A stretch of DNA of 64,000 nucleotides from Hawksworthiomyces lignivorus (GCA_002917075.1 NTMA01000055.1:214852-278851), one strand, 5' to 3'. Numbered from the stretch's first letter, positions 20,112 to 32,148 are shown. The notes: generated from the sequence alone by a model not told the origin. A program made the numbers and translations.

Positions 20112-21294
20112 AACTTCCAAAGCAATTCAGAAGATCATATGTTTATTGTCCAGAGCGACGTTGTATAGCCATCTCTCAAAGGCCACTTCGAATGAGATCG
20201 TCACGCCTATTTGCACTAATGCCGTAGCATGGAAGCACGCAATTTATTGGAAGTGTGAGATTCAGCCACCAGAAATGGATCGAAGCTAATGCTTCTAGCA
20301 AGAAACAAAACAAGAGCTCTACAGCCGTAACTTATTGGGAGATCAGTTGAAAGGTATCCTATTGCAAGCTATCTCATGTAGATGCTCCGAAAACGGATTT
20401 TGTACATCTCCGCACTACGCTATCACGGAATAACGGCTCATCTATTCAAATTGCGGCGGGCTTTAGATGGCAGATGACGACCATTTTAATTCGAACAATA
20501 TGGTATCTATATAAAGATACGACATTCGGCACGGAAGAATATTTTTCGCAGTTGGTAAGGAGAGAACTCAGATGGTGGTGGTAGTTGCGAAGAAGTGGAA
20601 ATAAACAGACACGACAACAAAACCGTGCGTCCCTATGCCGCTCACAATCTCTTAAAGCAGCCAGCTGCAACTGTTAGTAGAATGTCAAATGGCAAGTTTG
20701 CAAAAACTTTGAACCAACGGTTTCATGTAGGCCAAGCCTCAACTATTGTCCTTACAGACTAGTCCGCTCAACATGTAAAGGCTCCTGCGAAGTCCTTACC
20801 CACGAAAAAACCCCATTCTTAGTTCTACATGCTTAACATCTACAGAAGCAATTTTTTTCAGTATTATGCATACATGATCGATGTATTAAGCTTTTTTACA
20901 AGTCTCTAGCTAGAGAACATATCTTACACAGATTCTTGAATCCTCAAGAAATAGCTAGGACTGAAGAAGAAAAAAGAGAATCTACCTCACAGCCTGGTCC
21001 AGAACCAGAAGGAAAGATGATAGCATGCATGAATATGGTAACGCGAGCGGGACGTCTCTAAGCTCTAGACAAGATGTAGCCGAAATATTGAAAATTGGAA
21101 GACAACACGGGCATGCTATCTTTGCAACCGAATACAAAAGCACGGGTTACATTGTATATGCCGCCAAGAAGAAAGAACCAGAGCTCTTGATTTGAGAAGA
21201 AATTCTTGAATGAGCTCAGGCGGGCAAAACTTAATAAGGCAGCCCAGTTGTTTCAAATTATGAACAATGTAAATGAAGGCAGCACGGAGAAGAG

Positions 21295-21381
21295 CCTCTT
21301 TACGCTGGTGTCTCAGAAGGTTCCCTCTTTAAGCTGGCATCTCAGCAGGATTCCTCTTTATGCTGGTATCTCGGCAGGTTT
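21295..21381. repeat. Degenerate tandem repeat, about 29 bp x 3
   Basis: Three successive imperfect copies of the form CCTCTTTAnGCTGGnnTCTC followed by (A/G)GnAGG(A/T)T, with copy lengths of 28-30 bp. Probably a local slippage product within the decayed island. Confidence 0.6.
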
Positions 21382-21639
21382 CCTGTTTTGCTCTAGCTTT
21401 CTCCTCTGCCGTTTTCAGCTCTCGAGGGCCTCCAAGAACATATGACATTTTCCAATGTCTCTTAATTAAGCCGTAGAACAAGTTGATTTACATTCATACT
21501 ACGCTATGATAAACGCCACTGCAATTCGTTGTATTCTTGGAAAGAAGTAGCGGAGAGAACGGCGTTCTCAAGCCGCATCCCGTTAATAGCCGTGACCGGT
21601 CTTCCCGAAAGGCTGCAGGAGTAGCCATCAAATAGAGAA

Positions 21640-23115
21640 AGCACACAGCTCGAGGTGCTGCGCCGCTACATGTACGGCTTGACGCCAAGGAAGACTGTGC
21701 CGAGCGATGCGCTGGACGTGTGTCGCACGTTCCCTAACGCTAAGCAGCAGGCCCTCTTGTTGGTCTCAGGTGGGCAGTACACCAGTGACGATCCGCTGCT
21801 GCCTGCCTGACACAGCAGATGCGGCAGACGATCATCTCGCTTGCCGGCTTATGTCGACGAGGGACAGCGTATCATGTTCCGCATGGCCTCCTAGGTGGAG
21901 AGCAGCAGACATCAAATTCCAGAGCTGGTGTTGATCGTAGGGTAGGTTTCTTCCTCCGGCAAATGTGTCGTCTCCGCATCCCTGTGCAACATGACGGCGC
22001 TTAATGAGTTCAGCTCTAAGTCGCCGTCTGCACGCTTTAGGTCGGCGGATGCCCTTGCTAGATACTGTCGGCCAAGTAGAACTCAGCATATTCATCGACA
22101 GCAAACACACTCGCATTCGCAAGCTTCTCTCGAACCAAGGCTATTCGCCAGAGTGCTGTGTGCACGCGACGGCATCCGTAATCCATATGGCGGTCAGTCG
22201 CATTAAGGGTCGCAAGAGCGGCTGCCTAGAAGCCAAGACCATTCCCACAAAGATCCTGAATGTGTTCCTGCCAGTCGAGTAAGGCCATTCCCTTGAAAAG
22301 ATCTTGTAGATGGCAATAGCTTGATATCGGCCTCTCCGTCTTCGACGCGTAGATAAAGAAGGCGCTCGGCAAGAAGTACTCAGCTGCCGCCGAGTTCTCG
22401 CCGCGTTTTGACACTCTGAATCACAAGTTTGGGAACCTCTTTGAATAGACTCCCCAGGAAGAAGGCCTACACAAGCAAGGTGGAGATATCCCAACCAACC
22501 GACGCTGTTCTCCAGCCAGATGAAAACCTACCACAGGCAGTCGTGTATTGGGGGCCGCGCGGTGCTCTTCACCGACTGTATTCCCGGCTCCTTCACATTG
22601 CTCAATTCGTGAAGCTATCTTTCGGGCAACCACGGAAGCCTCAGCGTGAAAATCCCGCCACTCTCGAGCTGGAAAGCAACAGCTATGGACCAGATTATGC
22701 GGTTCTTCGACGTGTTCTGGCACGAGAGCGACGTGACCGACGCAGAACGGGAGGCGTACGACATCACGATCGGTGAAGAGGTGCGATTTCATGCCTTTGA
22801 ATATCTCAGCCTCTTCGCATTCGAAGTGCGATGCCCACTCTGCTCTCGGTCTTTCCGTATCGCAGACTTCACGGGCAGAGTGCGGAATGCCACTCGTCCT
22901 CGGTGCACGGAATCATTTTCACCAAAACCTGGCTATTTTGACCAAGCACCCTATGCCTAAGCGGGCTTGGGCGCAGTTTCAAAAACGATCGGGGAGCCCG
23001 TGTCGGACCGGCAGCGAGGAGAAACAGAAAAATAATGCAAATTTGCACAGGCTGACAGCGGATCAGGGCGAAGCGAGCTCTTATGACTGGTGGCTCTGCC
23101 TCAGAAGGCACTACT
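21640..23115 (+). pseudogene. Decayed coding region of unknown family
   Basis: Several open stretches with gene-like codon use follow one another on the + strand in shifting frames. Examples are RRYMYGLTPRKTVPSDALDV near 21660, LSIFIDSKHTRIRKLLSNQG near 22085, and FVKLSFGQPRKPQRENPATL near 22605. They are separated by stops and frame changes that no intron with proper signals repairs. This pattern suits a broken gene or degraded mobile element. I could not recognise the family, and parts may be noise. Confidence 0.3.
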
Positions 23116-23785
23116 AAACCCTGACTTTAAGGGCTGAAATCTGGGTCCCGTGGGGGGACGTTTTCTGACACCTCATTTTTGGAAATGCAGCTTTGTAACC
23201 TCAATGCGCCGGAGAAAGGCAACAGTGCAACCCCGTATTCTGGAGGCCACTAGAATTTGCCGCGTGTTTTGGACTATCTAGGAAAAGAAGAACGAAAGAT
23301 GAGCTTTCTCCGGTTTTTTGCCTGTTCCAGATAGCTTCGTAGCCAGTTGAGCTTGCAAGTCGAATGAGAAGAATCACAGGCGCTGAAACGCCAATTTTGA
23401 GGTCAACAAGATAACAGTAATTTCCGCGGAAGACACGCGATGATGCGCATATTACTCGGTGCATTTTATCTTCGTTCTCTCTCCTCGGTGAATCCTATTT
23501 GGCACGTGAAGTGACTTGTCAATCACTACCAGAAAGAAGTGTCTCGTAACGGCAACTGCTTAGTCGTTCCTGCTGTTCAACAACTAAGCCTTATCACGCA
23601 ACGCTGAATTATGGTAACGCAATTAGCGCATTTACTTAATCTAGCCTTTGCCCTGTTATCATATCTTGGGTTGTTGCGCCGAATAGAAAATGCACGGGGG
23701 CGGCATCACATTTCCAGCTTTTTCTTGGGACGAAAGACATGCCTAGAATGAGCATAACAGCGCAACCATACAACACCAAAAAGCC

Positions 23786-26518
23786 ATGTCGCAGTCTGGG
23801 CTTGTACCACCCACAAGAGCCTCATCCGCACTGCCGGACGCACCACCAATGCAGCGCACTCACTTGCGGGTCTCTCAGCGACCACCCACGGCATGCAGAG
23901 GTTAGCCGCTTTTTTTTTGGTCTTAATGCCATGTTCATACCCCGTATTGGTTCTTATAGTTGATGACGTGCTGCCTTCTTATCTGTACCTTTTGCTGAAA
24001 CCATTCTAGAATGCTCCCAGCGCAAAGTCCGCTGTGATAAACAGACGCCCTGTGGGCGGTGCGTCCGTTTGTCTCGGAGGTGCACCCGGGAGGTGGTCCG
24101 TATTACGAAATCGCTCTCGCAGCACCGCGACGAAATTCAATTTCTTCGTGCGCTCCGGGCCCGGCTTCTCACCTCCACTGAAAATCATGATGTCCGCCAA
24201 GAGGCCATCGCTGACATCGATGCTCGGATTCTGCTTTTGGAACACGGGAAGGTCGTCGGCTTGACGCCGGAGGCTGAGCAGGGACTCGAGGAGCAAGGAA
24301 CGCGGACGCAGAGCCCTGTCACCACCGTAGAAGATGACGACTCAAGAACCTACGGTTCTGTTGGTGTTGTCTCGAGCTCTCCCAGCCCTGTCGCATCTAC
24401 GACGTCGATGGCCTCGCAGATCCCTTCTGTCGTTCCATATGGACACGGTGCACCGCAGTTCTCGAGCGGCCAGCAACTTCAGACTATTGCAAGCAATTCG
24501 GGTTGGCAGCCATCAAGAGGACCTTTCGATGTAGATGCCAGCCAGGAAGCTACTTCTAGCAACAGCAAAGCGTCCATCTTGACCGGGTTTGAGTTCCTCG
24601 CCTGGGGCCGCTACAGCCAGGCATGCTATCCGCACCGCCGCTGCAACTGCTATCAGAACCGCAGATATTCTGAACTCGTCTCCATCAACAGCGATGCGAA
24701 CTGGCTAGGCAGGCAGTCTTTGCCAGCATCTCTCTACGGCGACGAAGACGCGCTGCTGCCGCCGGACGTCGCCAGCAAAGTCATTCAGTTCCACATGGAC
24801 TACCTTCGCTGGCACCACAACGCATTCCACGGCCCAACTTTCCTCGACAGGTGCCAGCAGTTCTGGCACACCGGCACCGTTGACCACCCGCTGTGGCTGG
24901 CTCTGTACTTTGCCGTCTGCAGCGTGTCGCTATGGACGCTGCTGAACAATGAGCCGCATCGGGCCGCTGTCATGGCTGACTACGCCTTTGACGAGTCCCT
25001 CGTCGAGCGCCAGTTCCAGGCCATGGTCAACGTCCTGTACCGCGAAAATTTTCTCGAGAACCTGTCGCTCTACGCCGTGCAGGCCATCGTAATCTCGACG
25101 CGCATCGCGCATAATCTTGACCGTACGGACCTGAACGCCATCCTGGTCGGCGCTGCCGTCCGCATTGCCCATTGCTTAGGCCTGCACAAGATAGCGGATC
25201 CGCCCCTACTCCCCGCTGCCGCTGCCCACAGTGGAAGTTTGGCCAACACAGGTTCCGATGTCAACATAGACTGGCATGAGCGCATAGAACTCGAGACGGG
25301 AAAACGTGTTTGGCTGCAGCTTGTCATACAAGATCATTTTCAAATTCCATACACAGACACCTACGGTACAAACACTCTTCTCGATCCTGTTGCGTTGCTG
25401 CGTCGGGCCAACTAACGTACTTACTCATATTGGTAGTGATACATCCATCACAGTACATTACCCCTTTGCCCAAGAACTGTAACGACTTCGACATGATCGA
25501 GCGGAGCTCCGACGTCGCCACCAATTCATCCTATGTGCGTATGCTGGGCAAGACGGCTTCCTTGATCCCTCCCTTGCTAGATGGCCTAGGCCCAATGAAG
25601 ACACGCAAATCGCCAACAGAAGCCTACCAACATATCCTCTCATGTGACCGCGTCATGCGTGCTCACGTCTCCAAGATCCCAGAGTTCCTGCTGCGCGAAG
25701 AGGCCGCTGCCGCGGCGAACGCCGCCGCACAGGGCGGTCCGCCGCCCCACAAGCCCATGCCGCTGGCCTGGCTCCCGCTGGCCCGGCGCACGCTGGCCAT
25801 CAGCGCCGCCGAGAAGGTCATCATGATCCACCGGCCGGTGTTGTTCGAGTCGTTTCAGAGCGGGCCGGCCTTTCTGCCGACGCGCACCATCTGCGTCGCT
25901 GCCGCCACCACGATCCTGCGTGAGCACGAGCAGGCCACGGCCGCACAGACCATCTCCATCTGGACGCACTCGGCCTTTTGCGTCACCGCTGCCGTCATCG
26001 TCGGACTCGAGCTGTTCCACCGCACCGACCACACCGACCGCACCGCCCACAACCAGCGCCAGATGATGGCCCGCGCCGCCGACCGCCTACGCAACCGGCG
26101 CGCCGACGCCATCGCCCAGCGCGGCGCCTTGCTCATCGATACCATGTTGGCCGCCGAAGAGGACCTGGTGCTGCGCATGATGCGCACTGCGCGCCGCGCG
26201 CCTTCGGGCTCCTCCGTCGAAGCCCACCAGCAAGCTATCATCAATGAGATGATTGGCAGCCACGAGATCATGGCCCGCTTCCTCGCCATCGCGCCGCCAA
26301 AATCCGACAGCTGCTCCTCTACGTCCGGCAACACGCCGCTGGCCGGCCAGGGCATAGACATATCTCCGCGCGGCAACATTGCGACTCTCTCTACAACGCC
26401 CCAGGTCGACGCCGCGGGCATGGGCGTTCTGCTGCCGCCTATGGACATGGACTCGGCCCAAGACTTCAATGCCTGGTTTAATAATGTGTTTGCGCCAGTG
26501 TATGACCCGATGCTGTAG
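23786..26518 (+). CDS. Zn2Cys6 fungal-specific transcription factor (possible cluster regulator)
   Basis: Three exons, 23786-23900, 24010-25365 and 25437-26518, encode 850 residues in phase. The first intron (GTTAGC donor, TTCTAG acceptor) splits the DNA-binding domain. After splicing the zinc cluster is complete: Cys 37, 40, 47, 53, 56 and 63 (ACRECSQRKVRCDKQ ... CGRCVRLSRRC), the classic C-x2-C-x6-C-x5-C-x2-C-x6-C. Residues 66-100 look like a short coiled coil for dimerisation. The fungal-specific regulatory domain spans about 220-480, with PASLYGDEDALLPP, FHMDYLRWHHNAFHGPTFL, HPLWLALYFAVCSVSLWTLL, VGAAVRIAHCLGLHK and KRVWLQLVIQDHFQIPYTDT. The second intron (GTACAA donor, ACTAAC branch, GGTAG acceptor) restores DTYVIHPSQYITPLPKNC. 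It is convergent with a permease gene and next to an arylsulfotransferase, so it may regulate both. Target unknown. Confidence 0.88.
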
Positions 26519-26701
26519 GGTTCCTTTTGATTAAATAGCTATTTTATTTAGGTTTGTTTTGTGATATCCACTTGATGATTGTGTTTAGTAGTCTCAAAAA
26601 AAATTAATAGTTCATAATCATCCTGACGCTGTCTATGAGAAAACTATATGACATGCTGTTTTCCTTTCCCCCTACGGCAGCACAGTTGTATAATGGATTC
26701 A

Positions 26702-29128
26702 TTAATAATTGAAAAGCTTCACGACTGGCCCGCTTGGCGCGCTGACATCGCCACCGTGCTTGTCTTTCTCATTAAGGTTGCTCTTAATGCTCGTATCCAC
26801 AACGATGCTGTTACCGCCTGCCGTTTTCTTGATTCGAGCGTTAGCAGATGCGTACAGGACGAGCAGAAGAATGACAACCGCCACAGAAAATGACATGAAA
26901 GCCACGGAAATGATCCATCCGCGGTGATAGTACGGAAGGTCGTCCGAGCGGAACAGCTGGCCGCCGATGATGCCTGCACAATTGGCAGCCATGATGAACA
27001 TTGCCTGAGAAAGTTAGTCTTTTGCCACGGATGCCAACTGCGTGGAAATACCGAGAGGGGTTTAAGACACACCATCCTGATGGACCGGTCGGCCGGCGAG
27101 TTGGCATTGATAGCAATCCATGAGCCATTCACGGCGTCTATTCAACACATTAGTCTGGTTTGCTTGTTATTTTGGAGAGAAGGTTTAGAATAGGTGTGAA
27201 CGTACGCCACCAGCTGCAAGTCGCGCTGGCCAGGGTCAACATAGCGTACTTGAGACCCTTGCCAGAATCATCAGGCAGACACTTGTACACCAGGGTGAAG
27301 ACAAATTCGATCACCACCATGATCAGCACAAGGTAGCCACGACGGCCCCATTTATCACTGCGTAAAAATCAATTAGTTTCTAAACCAAAAGATGTAGCAC
27401 AATAAGGAATAAAAGCAAGAATAGAAATCCTTACGCAATGAACCCGCCGATGACGACCAGGCTGACAGAAATCCATTGCCCGACGCTCGTCATGGCATTG
27501 GAATTAAGCGGAGTGTAGCCGAATGAAGACACGATGGTCGGTGCGTACGACCACAGAGCTGTTGAAGGCGCCAGACCAACTGTCGTGAGTGAGATGTGCA
27601 GCCAGAGCTTGAAACTTTTGATCTACACAGAAAAAAAAAGTTAGCGACCCTGGCAACCCAAGGAGGCGAGAGGCATTGCAAAGAGAGAAGCATACCGTGT
27701 CCAACACATCAGAAAGCGTAATCTTCCGCTGGAGAGTAGTCGTTGACGGGTCGTCGAGCGATTTGCGCTGGCGCAGGATCATCAGCTCTCGGTCGCTGAA
27801 GTAACTCACGCCGGCAAACGATACAGGTTTGTTCGGCAAGCCGGGGAAGAGCGTAACGAATACAACGCCGGTCAGAATCGTGAAGATTCCTTCAAGCTAG
27901 ATGAAGAAAGAATTAGTTAGTATACATTTCATTGAAGTGACAGGATAAAGAGAAAAGGATAAGGATAAAGAGAAAAGGATAAGGATAAAGAGAAAAGGAT
28001 AAGGATAAAGAGAAAAGGATAAGGATAAAGAGAAAAGGATAAGGATAAAGAGAAAAGGATAAGGATAAAGAGAAAAAAAAATATCTAAGCGAGGTGCAAA
28101 CTTACGATAAAGAGCCATTGCCAGCCAGCTAATCCAGCAACGCCGCGCATGTGAAGGCTGTACATTCGTTAATATGCTTCCTATATAAATTATGCCGAGC
28201 TTTGAAGTTTGTATCCATAACATCATACGCACATTCCATACGCAAGAAGCCCACCGGCCGCCGTGGCAACACCGTTTCCGAGAAAGAAGAAGGCATAGCG
28301 TCGACTGAGCTCATGGCCACGATACCACTGAGAGATCGTAAACAGACTACCGGGAATGAAGCCAGACTCGCAAAGTCTAAGCAATCACAAAGTTATTAAT
28401 ATTGCGGAATACTATGAAAAGAGTGTTCAAATATGAAGAGACGTACCCAAGCAACAGACGGGTGGACAAGAAGCCTCCGAGCCCATGTTGGAAAGCTTGG
28501 AAGGTGGCCACCAAGCCCCACGCGAACACTTGCACACCAATCCATGCCTTAGGCCCAACACGGTATAGAACGAGGTTGCTAGGAATCTAAGTAGAAGAGC
28601 ATTAATACCATTGTTCACCTATTTACTAGGTTTCAAGGCATAGACAGACTTCAAGAAGCACGATGCCAGCATTTAATAGCTGGGTGCCGACGTTGAACTG
28701 GTTCTGAGTGATCCCAACATTAACCAGAAATTTGTCCGTCAGAGCATTGCCCCTTTTGTATCACGATTGTTAGCTTGTAGACATCGAGACGTGCAGTCGA
28801 TCGGGAGATCGACGCTTACATGTTGGCGCGGTCTAGTTGTAGGGCAAAGAAGACGAGGATCAGAATTGGCATCACGATGAAGTCAATCCTACCCAACAAG
28901 GCATTAGTTAGCAATCGATATGTAGCTACTTGGTAAGACTAATAAAAACGAGAAACATATTACGTACTTGCGCACTAGGTTCTTTTCTTCTTCGGCTGAC
29001 CAGGTCTGCGTCCACCCGCTCTCGCTCTCTGGAGCACTGGACGTCAAGCCATGTGGCATCTTCTCCTCATCTGCCACCGTAGACAGGACGCCTTTGGCCA
29101 AGTCGGAGTTGGGCACAGACACTGCCAT
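26702..29128 (-). CDS. MFS permease, Dal5/anion:cation symporter (ACS) family
   Basis: Plasma-membrane importer of the family that carries allantoate, nicotinate, pantothenate and related organic anions. Eleven exons join in phase to 525 residues: 28968-29128, 28820-28888, 28650-28752, 28447-28586, 28233-28376, 28106-28157, 27696-27896, 27435-27622, 27206-27357, 27073-27137, 26702-27004. Start MAVSVPNSDLAKGV; the cytosolic N-terminus ends EEEKNLVRKIDFIVMPILIL, entering TM1. Family motifs: FFALQLDRANMGNAL, IPSNLVLYRVGPKAWIG, LLLGLCESGFIPGSL, QWYRGHELSRRYAFFF and ADKWGRRGYLV. The C-terminal tail is hydrophilic. One donor (after exon 3) is the weaker GTCTGT. Intron 6 (27897-28105) contains a 20-bp minisatellite. 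The gene is divergent from the arylsulfotransferase gene with an 874-bp shared promoter, pointing to joint use. Substrate not predictable from sequence. Confidence 0.88.
27942..28075. repeat. 20-bp minisatellite, about 6.7 copies, inside a permease intron
   Basis: The unit, on the + strand, is AAGGATAAAGAGAAAAGGAT. Copies are almost perfectly identical (the first begins CAGG, the last ends in an A-run). It lies in intron 6 of the permease gene; on the coding strand it reads as a pyrimidine-rich CCTTT/CTTATC tract between donor and acceptor. It makes this intron 209 bp, against about 50-90 bp for most others in the gene. Confidence 0.95.
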
Positions 29129-30002
29129 ACTAGACTGCTCTGTGGTTTTTCTTGTTGATTTGCTGGTGATGTTGTATACTTCTTTATACTTCTTAGCAGG
29201 CACAGGGATGTCACGACAATGTCTAGAATTTTTTTTTGACAAGAAAAAGCCCTTGCTTTCACGTTTGGCAAGTCACCAGATGGAATGTCTGTTGGGACTT
29301 TGTAGATTCATATAGACTGAGATATCTAGGGGAACACATAATGGACGAAATCTCACCTAGCGATTGCACCATCCGCGCTTTTTTCTTCTTTCTGGAGATG
29401 CGATAGGAACTGTCCTACCATGGGATGTTAGGCGCTACATGTTGAGCCCGATTTCCTTGCATTTTTGCGTTCATCAGCTCAAGAAATGCACTCTTCTGTC
29501 TGTCACATTGGGGGCTGGTGTGATTAGGGAGAGGGTGGTAGTGGACGGGACGGATCGGTGGAGACCAGTAGGCCATCTTCAAATCTCGGGCGAGTTTCTC
29601 TCTTGTCCGTAGCATCACCATTAATACCTCTTGGGCTCAACCATTTGACTTACACATACAATGATGATATCTATTCAATTGATTTCGCAATCTGATAGTT
29701 TTTATCGTGGCTTCGCGAGTCTCCGATTTCCGTTGATTTTGTTTTCTGATGCTTCAAGCTGTGGTATCTCGTCTCTCTTTTCTGCATTCGTAGAACAAAT
29801 TCCGATTTTTGCCTGAACATGTTAAGAGACGGTTGAAAGAAACAAAGACATAAACGCATTCCTAGAGCCCACAACACAGTCCTTGTAGTCTTCATATTTT
29901 TCAATACCTTGCCTTTTGAAGTATCAAAAACTACGCCTCATTCTTTTGTTTCAAAATTACCTGCCCAAAACAAGTTCCTCACCAAGGTCTCGAAACGCTG
30001 CT
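29129..30002. promoter_or_regulatory. Shared divergent promoter of permease and arylsulfotransferase with a CGG triple repeat
   Basis: 874 bp separate the two start codons, with no gene between. At 29546-29558 the + strand reads CGGGACGGATCGG: three CGG triplets spaced 5 bp apart, almost exactly midway (418 and 445 bp) between the ATGs. CGG triplets are the half-sites of Zn2Cys6 proteins, and a Zn2Cys6 gene is two genes away. Function is inferred. Confidence 0.45.
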
Positions 30003-31847
30003 ATGAGAAAGCTGTCTCTTCTCGCCCTAAGCGGCGCCTTCTTCTCTATTGGCCAGGCAGACGGAACTTATCGCACACGACCAGATCTCTCTCCACCTCA
30101 TCTGAATATCACAATCCCCTGCAGTGAAGGCTCGTGTGAAAAAGGCTACCTATTCATCTCCCCTTTCACGACCTATGGCGAGCCAGACGACCGCGTCTCG
30201 TTTCAAGCGGCTCCCTACATCTTGACGGATTCCGGTGATCTTGTCTGGTCTGGGTTTGGCTACTATGCAGGCTGGACTTGCAACCTGCAAGTCGCGCGGT
30301 ACCAGGGCCGCGACGTATTGTTTTCTTTTGAGGGAAACCACAACGGTCTCCACGGGCATGGCCACGGGCATCACGCTCTCCTTAGCTCTCACTACGATGT
30401 TGTGCGAGTGCTGCGAGCCGGTGGCAATCTGGTGTCTGACAAGCACGAGTTCATTATCATTGATGAGAAGACTGCATTGATCCAAATATACCACCCGCTG
30501 CAGCGCAATCTAGCTGCATATGGTGGAGAGGCGGACCAGACGTGGGTTGTTGACGCCCGCTTTCAAGGCAAGGCTCATGCCAGTAACTAAGTGTTCCCAA
30601 TTTCAAGACCATATATTTACTAACACTCAACTGCATTACAGAGCTCGACGTTGCGACAGGCAAGGTCCTCTTCGAGTGGCACAGTTTAGATCATGTCTCA
30701 CCTGATGGTAAGAAAATTTCACACCTTAATGACTGCTATTTCACCCTTGTTGACATTTTAAGAATCTGCATTGCCTCTCCCCAAAGGGCTTGCTGGTGTC
30801 GGGCGCAGCAGTGCCACTGCATGGGACTACTTCCATATCAACTCACTCACCAAGGGCCGCGACGGCCACTACCTGGTATCCGCTCGCCACGCCTCGACCA
30901 TCTACAAGATTAATAGTACAGACGGGTCGGTGATATGGCAGCTGGGTGGTAGTCACAGCAACTTTGCAATTGGAGAGGGCGTGCGCTTCGGTTTTCAGCA
31001 CCATGCGCGCTTCTTTGTGGAGGGCGACCGAGACGCTAACGAGAATGATATTATCTCGCTGTTCGACAACTCTGTGTACGGATCCGAGTCAGCCGGCAAC
31101 GGTCACGAAATCCGCATCAACCCTTACTCTCGGGGAAAATACATCGAGCTCAACCACACAGCCAAGACGGCCACCCTATTCCGTGCTCTGGAGCCGCCGT
31201 CCGTTGCGCTTGGTGGCAGTGACCAACCCATCTTGACCCGCTCGCAAGGCTCCCAGCAGACGCTGCCCGGCGGCGGCGACTTTATCAACTGGGGCTCTGA
31301 GGGCCAGATTACCGAGTACGATGCGGCTGGAAATCCAGTATTCCATGCTTTCTTGGGTCGAGGATTTCTGCGAGAGCGCCTACAGAACTATCGCGCCTTC
31401 CGGTACAATTGGACAGGAATTTCGCCCGAGACACCAGCCGTCTTTGCAGAGGAGGCATCCATCAGTGGTGACGGTGTAGGTGCATCTGGCGCTGTACGTT
31501 TGTTTGTAAGCTGGAATGGTGACACTGTGACAAAGACTTGGCGATTCACATGGGTGGAAGAGACTACAGTAGGCAGTGCAGAGAGCAAGACAACCCAGAA
31601 AGCCAGGCGGGAAAAATTAGTTCCGCGTCGCGGATTCGAGACCTCAGCAAGGATATATCGACCCAGAGATGTGCGCATTTCCTCTATCAGGGCCGAGGCG
31701 CTTGATGAGGGTGGTCGTGTTCTCGGCATTTCTTCTTTCATCGACGTACAGCAGGCGTTGACCAAACAAGTGGTACCAAAGGTAGAGGTGCCAGATATCG
31801 TATCAGGCCAGAAGATATTAGAGAGTGATTTAACTTTTGAGTTATAA
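30003..31847 (+). CDS. Secreted arylsulfotransferase-family (ASST) protein
   Basis: Three exons, 30003-30567, 30642-30707 and 30763-31847, encode 571 residues. The start is MRKLSLLALSGAFFSIGQAD, a clear signal peptide. The rest resembles the fungal arylsulfotransferase family (beta-propeller; bacterial relatives move sulfate between phenols through a catalytic His): ITIPCSEGSCEKGYLFISPF, LVWSGFGYYAGWTCNLQVA, a His-rich loop GLHGHGHGHHALL, KVLFEWHSLDHVSPDES, AWDYFHINSLTKGRDGHYLV, STDGSVIWQLGGSHSNF, FQHHARFF, SLFDNSVYGSES and GNGHEIRINP. Intron 1 is best read as GC-AG (CAAG|GCAAGG ... ACTAAC ... TTACAG), giving DARFQELDVATG. A GT donor 18 bp downstream is an alternative that inserts six residues. 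Fungal members have no settled substrate. It shares a divergent promoter with the permease gene and is convergent with an MFS transporter. Confidence 0.88.
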
Positions 31848-32148
31848 GAGGCAAAAGAATACTGTATTATCTTAAAGAAATTGTGTTGTATATCTAATAA
31901 ATTATTTCTCTTTCATCTTTTAAGAATGTTTAATTCTTGCGAGCAGGATCATCGACAAAGAAATCTGGGGTGTCTTGAGAATATTGCTTTTCGAACTATG
32001 TGAAGCTGATGATTTTGAAATGACAAAGTACCTGATGCAACTAAATAATACCACACTATGCATTTGATCGAAATATGACAAGGGAAATTTTCATGATGAA
32101 GTAAATGTTATGCAAAAATTCCAAAGATGCCTTTGACGCTTCGACTTT
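31848..32148. other. Convergent 3' region of arylsulfotransferase and MFS transporter
   Basis: 301 bp of AT-rich DNA with an AATAAATTAT polyadenylation-like element near 31897. No gene. Confidence 0.5.

Larger units (their letters stand above)
20041..23785. other. 3.7-kb gene-free island with decayed coding-like patches
   Basis: It lies between the amidohydrolase and the first Zn2Cys6 regulator gene. The first half (about 20100-21480) is AT-rich with short peptide-like stretches broken by stops, such as one around 21060-21195 (SRQDVAEILKIGRQHGHAIF). The second half is described separately. No intact gene, terminal inverted repeat or long terminal repeat could be recognised by eye. Confidence 0.45.
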
